DNA of 64,000 nt from Nicotiana tabacum (Eukaryota; Streptophyta; Magnoliopsida; Solanales; Solanaceae), in the NCBI RefSeq assembly GCF_000715075.1, contig NC_134089.1, positions 102,493,157 to 102,557,156 on the forward strand, written 5' to 3'. The position numbers were made by a program, and so were the translations under genes. The notes below the pieces were generated by a model, which was not told the origin of the DNA, did no database searches, and was given only the letters and a program-made list of their open reading frames with translations. Positions 58,007 through 64,000 of this stretch are shown here, in pieces. The stretch's first letter is position 1. Every line of letters begins with the position of its first letter.

Positions 58007-58675
58007 TGTTTGAATCTCTATTTCACCACTTGAGGTTCTCTTTCAAGATTCCTTGTTAGCGGGAACTATTCCATTTGTTTGCAAGTTACGGCTGAAATTA
58101 GCGGGTAAATAATTTGGGCCATATGGGTAAAAGTAATAAATAGTTTGGGCCCGAGCATTAAAAATTAAATAGTTTGAAATTTATGGATATAAAGTGAGAT
58201 TTTCTCAAAATTGTATGCAAAGCAGGCCAGACTCAATTTTCATTATCTTGGGCCTTGTTTTTTTAAGGGATTTTTTCCTATCTATACCATATATGAAACC
58301 TTATTACCAAAAATGTTCATAATTTGTTAATTACCCGCCCAATCCACACTTTTACTACAATTTATATACCAATCCATAATTAGGCAGATTCTGCCATTTA
58401 AAACGCGCTAAAAAGAAGGCACGAAATCTGCGTTTGATTCTTTCCACATTAAATTCGAATTTTGAAACGGAAAGAGATCTCATTGCTGCATAATTCTCTC
58501 ATTCACTACAATTCTAAAACAACGCAAGCTTCAGAAGCTCCAGTACTCAAATTGCTTTTACAAATTCTACAACGCAATACAAATTGTAGAATTCAAAATT
58601 GTTCTTCATCGACCTCAGTACTCAAATTGTCGAACCTATATCTGTTCTTCATCCTTTTTCTCTCTACATGAAATC
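58007..58675. other. Divergent intergenic region between OB-fold fragment and MULE transposase
   Basis: No coding signal. It contains GGCCATATGGGTAAAAG and GGGATTTTTTCCTATCTATA (58269) segments that resemble transposon terminal sequence, but no matching inverted partner was found to the right before 62213. The short frame at 58462-58671 probably belongs to the 5' UTR. Confidence 0.5.
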
Positions 58676-61604
58676 ATGTCAAAAATCCCAATAATGCTAA
58701 AATTGAATGGAAATTGGGATCACTATGGCAGATTTAGAGATTTTGAAGTTGATGCCATTGTGGTAGATGAGAATGCAAGCTACGAAATTCTGATTTCTAT
58801 AATTGCAGAACAACTATCGATTGATACATCGGATAAAATTGTAGAAATCAAATACATTGTGAACGGCAATTGTCCTCCAATGGAGATTAGGAATGATATG
58901 GGGGTTCGTGTGTATATGGAGACCAAAAAAGAGAATAAGAACTTAGGTTCGTATCCTTTATGTATAAGCGTAAGAGATTTCAATATAGAATTGGCAATCA
59001 CCAACGATAGCACAAGTGCAGGTATGTTTAATTCGACATTACAGAGAGTTATTATGTTAGTGTGTTATCTACAATATTACAACATTTATCTACAAATTAA
59101 CTACAAAAACAATGTACTGAAGCTCATAAAGCAATGTTGTTTTCAAAATTATCTACATAGTTACTACATTTATCTCTATGTTGCTGCAGGTTCGTCTGGA
59201 TCCCTAAACTTACTTGAAATTTCATTCTCACCAGCTATAGAGGAATATCAAAGTGAAATAATAAATGAATCTACGCAAACATATATTGAAGAAGGGCAAG
59301 TTTATCAGGACAAGCAAACTGTAGCTGCTGCAATGAAGAATTTTTCTGTGATGCACAAGTTCCAGTTCAGAGTAAAAAGATCTAGTCATAGAAGGTATGA
59401 ATTTATTTGTGGTGAATATATCAGTAAAAGCAGTGTTTTAGTGAAGATATGTGGTTTTTATAAATTGTAGGTTAATTGTAGTTAAACTGTAATTAATTGT
59501 AGTTTTTAAATTAGTGTTAAAACAGTCCTTTTTGTTAAAATAGTCCTTTTTGTTGCTTCTACATCTATAGCCTGTATTAAATATTGTATTTTTTTTGTAG
59601 CTACTGGCTTATATGCGTTGCTGAAAACTGTAAATGGTACTTTAAGGCAACGTCAATTAATGATTCGGCAATGTTCAAGATAAGGAGTTTCAGCCGACAA
59701 CACACATGCTCCTTATTGGACGAAACATTCATACAGCACAAACGTACTGCAGCTGTAGTTGGTAGCATGGTCGTTCCCAAGTATTGTGATCCTAAGACTA
59801 TTTACACACCAAAGGACATACAAACTGACATGTTATCCGAACATGGACTGAACCTAAGCTACATGAAAGCATGGAGAGCCAAGGAAAAGGCTTTACAGTT
59901 TTTGAGAGGGAATCCGTCTGACTCCTACAGCAAATTACCCAAATATTTTTATATTCTTGAGGAGACTTATCCTGGTTCTATTGTTAAATTGAAGAAGGCA
60001 GCAGATTATTACTTCTTATACGCATTTGTTGCTCTTTGTACATCAATAAGTGGTTGGCAACATTGTAGGCCAGTAGTAGTGGTTGATGGGACATTCTTAA
60101 AGTCAGCCTACAGGGGGATTATGCTTACAGCAAGAACCATGGATGCAACAGGTAAATAATATAATAATTTTGTAGTTATTTTGTAGGCAGTCTATAAACT
60201 GTAGTTATATTGTAGTTATTTTGTAGCTAAAGGAAAAAAGTGTAGATAAATTGTCTATATTCTGAATATATATTGTAGTTGTTATTTAATTATATTTTTA
60301 TATACCTTTTCAGGGCTGCCAATTAATATTTTATGAATTAAAAATGTAGGTACTATATTTCCCTTGGCATATGCTGTGGTTGATTCTGAAAACGACGCGT
60401 CTTGGAAGTGGTTCTTTGAGCAATTCAAGGAGGCATATGGTGAAAGACCTTCAATGTGTGTTGTTTCAGATAGGAATGAGAGTATACTGAAGGCAACATC
60501 AATTGTGTATCCGGGCATGCCATACTACTCTTGCATGTGGCATATTTGGACAAATATAAGGTCCAAATTCAAGAAGGGACATTTACAATTACATGAATTG
60601 TACTTTGCTACAGCACGATCATACACTCTGGATGAATTTAATGAAAGGATGTTGAAGATTGAAGAGGTAGACCCGCGTGTGAAATCTTACCTATATGATA
60701 TTGGCTATCATAGATGGTCAAGAGTACATGCAACGGTGAATAGAACTTTTACTATGACATCAAACATTGTCGAGTCGTTGAATGTTGTAACAAAAGAGGC
60801 AAGAGAGCTGCCAATATTTGATCTATTAGAGTATATGAGGACGCTTCTTGAACGTTGGACGAAAGAGAAGTTATTGAAGGCAAATGTTACTTTCACATAC
60901 CTTGGGTACAAATTCAACAAAGAATTGGATGACAACAATACATTATCTCAGAAACTAAGGGTAGGATCTGTTTGTTTGGTGCAAAAAAAATAAATTGCTT
61001 AATATGCATTGTTTCCAGATTGTAGATAAACTGTAGTCAAATTGTGGGTAATTGTAGATTGTAGATAAGTTGTAATGCATTTGTAGCTGATTTGTAGGTA
61101 AGTTGTGGATAATCCTTTTTAATGATTGATATATTATTATTTATGTTTGTTCTTCAATTGTAGATGAGGGCTTCAACATATCATATACATACTATGTTAG
61201 ATGGTGTGAAGTGGTACATTGTGTGTCTAGAAAACAAGAAATGTAGCTACGGACAATTCCAACTTGATGAACTTCCATGTGCGCATGCTTTGGCAGCATT
61301 AAGGCACAGGAATGAAACATACGAAAACTATGGCTCTCCGTATTACACAAGGAAGAGCCTTCTGCTTACCTATGAAATGCCAGTAAATCCTCTTCCTGAT
61401 GAAAGCAAATGGGATGTGCCACAACATATTTTGGATGAGGTAGTAAAGCCACATGCGAGAGATAAAAGGCAGCCAGGGAAACCTCACAAGGAAAGATATA
61501 AAACATTTGATGAAATAAAGTCAAAGAAGTACAAGGTGTCATGTGAAAATTGTGGAGGTGAAGGGCATAACAAAAGAACTTGCAAGAATGCGCCCAATTT
61601 GTAG
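58676..61604 (+). CDS. MULE (Mutator-like) transposase, five exons, apparently intact
   Basis: The proposed CDS joins 58676-59021, 59190-59394, 59601-60151, 60350-60960 and 61164-61604, giving 717 codons with all phases consistent. All introns are GT-AG (168, 206, 198 and 203 nt). The N-terminus has a ubiquitin-like/MuDR leader (MLKLNGNWDHYGRF). VYQDKQTVAAAMKNFSVMHK opens the MuDR DNA-binding domain, with CVAENCKWYFKA in exon 3. The DDE core has VVVDGTFLKSAYRG (first D, about residue 345), VVSDRNESI (second D, about 408) and SNIVESLN (E, about 505). Exon 5 has the SWIM finger CSYGQFQLDELPCAHAL and a CCHC knuckle CENCGGEGHNKRTC. Intron 1 is 168 nt without stops, so retention would also be in frame. 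Terminal repeats were not located, so autonomy is not shown. Confidence 0.88.
59395..59600 (+). other. MULE intron 2, rich in TTGTAG
   Basis: Donor AAG|GTATGAA, acceptor TTTTTTGTAG. The exons join to read SYWLICVAENC, a good MULE zinc-motif context. Several TTGTAGTTAA-type motifs lie inside. Confidence 0.8.
60152..60349 (+). other. MULE intron 3, rich in TTGTAG
   Basis: Donor ACAG|GTAAAT, acceptor AAAATGTAG. It contains at least seven TGTAG motifs. The join yields GTIFPLAYA, the standard MULE sequence after the first catalytic aspartate. Confidence 0.85.
60961..61163 (+). other. MULE intron 4, rich in TTGTAG
   Basis: Donor AAGG|GTAGGA, acceptor CAATTGTAG. It contains about seven further TGTAG motifs. 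Confidence 0.8.
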
Positions 61605-62213
61605 TTAGAATAATTATTCAAAATAAATGTTAGTGAGTTCAAATTATCTGATTTTTTTGTGTAATCGTTCAAGTTTTTGAAGATGATTATAAAGTATACT
61701 ACAATTTGTGTATTTATATTTAATATGATTTTATGTATTCTGTCAGGCTTTTTTTATAGCTTAGTTAAACTTTAATATTTACTATATACAAAACAACTAA
61801 TATTAATGAAGAATTCATTCAATGTAAACTGTTTCCAGATTGTAGTTAAAATGTACTTTAAATGTAGTCTAATTGTAGTCCTGTTAATAATTTGTAGATG
61901 ATTTGTAGTTAAAATATAGTTTAAATGTATTTAAATTGTTGTCTTGTTAATAATTTGTAGATGATTTGTAGATTAATTGTGGATAATTTATTTATATGAT
62001 TCCTGTATCTATTTCATATTTTGGCTGTGTACCTTAATTACAAATGACAGTTATATACAGAAATTACCTAGAACTTGAAGGTATTTCATAAAAATTACAT
62101 GAAGATTAAAGGCAAATTACATTCTAGCAAATCAGAGTACTCGAGTTTAATGTAATGAAGATAAAGTGTTGTAAACAACCAAAATGACATATTTCCTACA
62201 GTGTATTCCACTT
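61605..62213. other. MULE 3' flank with TTGTAG repeats
   Basis: AT-rich. 61850-61990 has two copies of a segment of about 65 bp with GTTAATAATTTGTAGATGAT at 61885 and 61947, and other TTGTAG motifs. From 62000 to 62213 I see no gene. The right end of the MULE was not found and may lie beyond the Ogre-type LTR that begins at 62214. Confidence 0.6.
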
Positions 62214-64000
62214 TGTGAGCACGTGATTTTTGCCCTATACATGAGTTATTCCCAAAATTCAAACAAAATAATTTCTTTGTTATTTTACAATTTTTGTGAA
62301 TTTTGTGGCATTTTTTGTTGATTGTGTGCATTTTTATTGGTGCATTTTTAATCCATATGAAAAATATAAAAAATATATACTGGACATTTGCATTTAGGAT
62401 TTAATTTCATATTTTAGGATTAATTAGTGGCTAAGTTGTTTTTAGAACGTAATATGGAGAAAATAACAAAAATAGTCCACTTTTGAATTTTTAATTGTTA
62501 ATTGTTGAATTTGTCGCGAAATAGGTTTTAAACAATTTTAGGGATTAATTATCTTAACGTTGAAAATATATCAGGTCTTTATTCTTATTGTTTTTGCATT
62601 TTTATAGAGTCAGAAAATAATAAAGAAAATAATACAAAATGAATTGAAATAATAAAAGGAAAATAATTAAAAATTGGTCTTAATTGAAGACCAAATTTGG
62701 GCCAAACACGCAGCCCAACCGGACCAAGCCCACACCCCGTTTCAACCTGGCCTGCCCCCCTTTAGCGAAACGACGCCGTTTAGCGTCGATCAATCCGGGC
62801 CGTCGAGGTTAATTAATCCAACGGACTAGAAGCTTGGATTGTTTAGTATATTAGTGTCCAAACGTTACCCCCCCTATCTCGTCTCTCAGACCTCACCCAT
62901 ACTCCAACCCTAAAAACCAGCCGCCCTCATATCCTTCGCCGGAACCCTACCGCCGGCGAACGCCACTTTTGCCATCGACCACCAAATTAACACCTTGTGA
63001 CCGCCTGGGCCTCCTCTACCCAACCCCCATGGCCTTGTCTCTCGAATCTGCCCGGAGCAGCTCGAATATCAAATCTAAAGTTTCCGGCCAAAGCCCTCAA
63101 GCAAAATCTCCATGATTTCGGACCTTAATAGCCCTAACCATGGGGTTTCTTATGAAAACATATGGTTAGGGATATTACGGGTCAGAAATTTCGGGGAGTT
63201 TTGGAGTAACAACCACTGGCCGGAGTTTTTCGTGTATCAGTGAGTTTTCTTGTTTCATTTTTTATTTTTCATTTCTTTTCCTTTTTGTTTTTCTGCATGA
63301 GTAAAGTCTTAGTTACAATTTCTTGATTTTGATTTCATTAAGTGTTCAGGTTAATTTTATGCTTTATTTTTGTTTATTAGTATAGTTTAATTGTTCTTTT
63401 GATTCACTGTTTCATTTGTTTTAGTCAGCAAGCTTTTCCCCAGTTATAGTTTTAATTTTGTTTGATGGTTGATCATGGTTTTGATTTTAGAATCGTCTTA
63501 ATTGATTAGTTTGGGTCGATACAATGTTGCCCGTTAATTGTTAGCTATAGGTTAGGTTAATTTCAATTCCTGTTCTGTTTTGATTTTGAATGCTTAAATA
63601 ATATTTGGTCGTTGGTATAACTAATGAATTTGGGTTGGAATTTGTTTGAGACTGATTTCAGTTATTAGTTTGATTAATTGTTCATTCAACATTAGTGTTA
63701 ATTAATGTAGTGTTTAAGATAGGTTGTTTGGGTTAGTTGAATAGATCATATGTTAGTTAGTTTTAGTTAAATTTTAGCTAAGATGAAGGAGTTGGGATCA
63801 GTTAATATTGGGCTGTAAATTTCAGACTAGTAGATGAGCATTTTAGGCATAGAAAGAGGTAGCTTCTTTAAGAATAGTAATTTCAAAGTAGGGAAAGGGT
63901 AGTTTAGGAATTGTAGGACCTTCTAGAATAGGGTACAAGTGTAGATTTCAGTAATTGTGATGCATTTACTTGTTTAGCAAGTCAAGAATAGAGGGACTAA
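62214..64000 (+). mobile_element. Start of a third Ogre-type LTR, running off the window
   Basis: It begins TGTGAGCACGTGATTTTTG, identical in its first bases to the LTR start of the inner Ogre (minus strand from 35375 and 53907), and remains alignable over the next few hundred bases. There is no polypurine tract before it, so it is either a 5' LTR or a solo LTR in plus orientation; the five bases before it are CACTT. It contains AAACGACGCCGTTT (62765) and a leader-like CT-rich stretch (62870-63110). Confidence 0.85.

Noticed and set aside
58269..58300. Left terminal inverted repeat of the MULE (GGGATTTTTTCCTATCTATA)
   Set aside because: No inverted partner was seen up to 62213; it may be beyond the third Ogre LTR, so the call is not supported from this window.

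Overview
This is a stretch of plant nuclear repeat DNA, most likely from the nightshade family. The evidence is Ty3/gypsy elements of the Ogre/Tat and Tekay (chromovirus) types with LTRs of 2.7-4.6 kb, an RTE-type LINE with the 3' tail I associate with Solanaceae, spliced open frames, and no bacterial gene organisation. The species is not identified; Nicotiana or a relative is a guess from element style. No ordinary host gene is intact here. The only gene that reads open from start to stop (after removing four introns) is a MULE transposase near the right end.

Left part (1-19407): the 3' end of an Ogre-type element (integrase remnant, 3' UTR with a minisatellite, polypurine tract, 4.6-kb LTR). 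It abuts a complete but decayed Tekay element (7350-18038, + strand), which is followed by a truncated LTR of a related Tekay element (18039-19407). Then come about 380 bp without recognisable features, and a solo Tekay LTR on the minus strand (19790-22483) flanked by a 5-bp duplication CATTT.

Middle part (24115-57280): one Ty1/copia element, flanked by ACCCC on both sides, holding two later insertions. A 5'-truncated RTE LINE (minus) lies in its leader. A 22.5-kb Ogre element (31417-53907, minus, flanked by AATGG) cuts its reverse transcriptase in two. This inner Ogre shows LTRs, a primer site with an extended tRNA match, ORF1, gag, protease with a G-patch-like motif, a short intron, RT, RNase H, a second RNase H, integrase, and a long 3' UTR with several minisatellites.

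Right part (57286-64000): a two-exon fragment of an OB-fold nucleic-acid-binding protein gene (minus), a divergent five-exon MULE transposase (717 codons), and the start of a third Ogre-type LTR at 62214 that runs off the window.

The main new-looking signals are non-coding. (1) A roughly 70-nt motif with an inverted repeat recurs six times in two Ogre elements, at block boundaries. (2) A Tekay LTR minisatellite has units that each form a small hairpin with coordinated arm changes. (3) A palindromic GCGAACGC/GCGATCGC cluster differs between Tekay LTR subfamilies. (4) The Ogre primer site matches a whole tRNA T-arm. (5) The MULE introns are packed with TTGTAG motifs that look like splice acceptors. 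(6) A copia promoter carries four tandem hairpins and two G-boxes.
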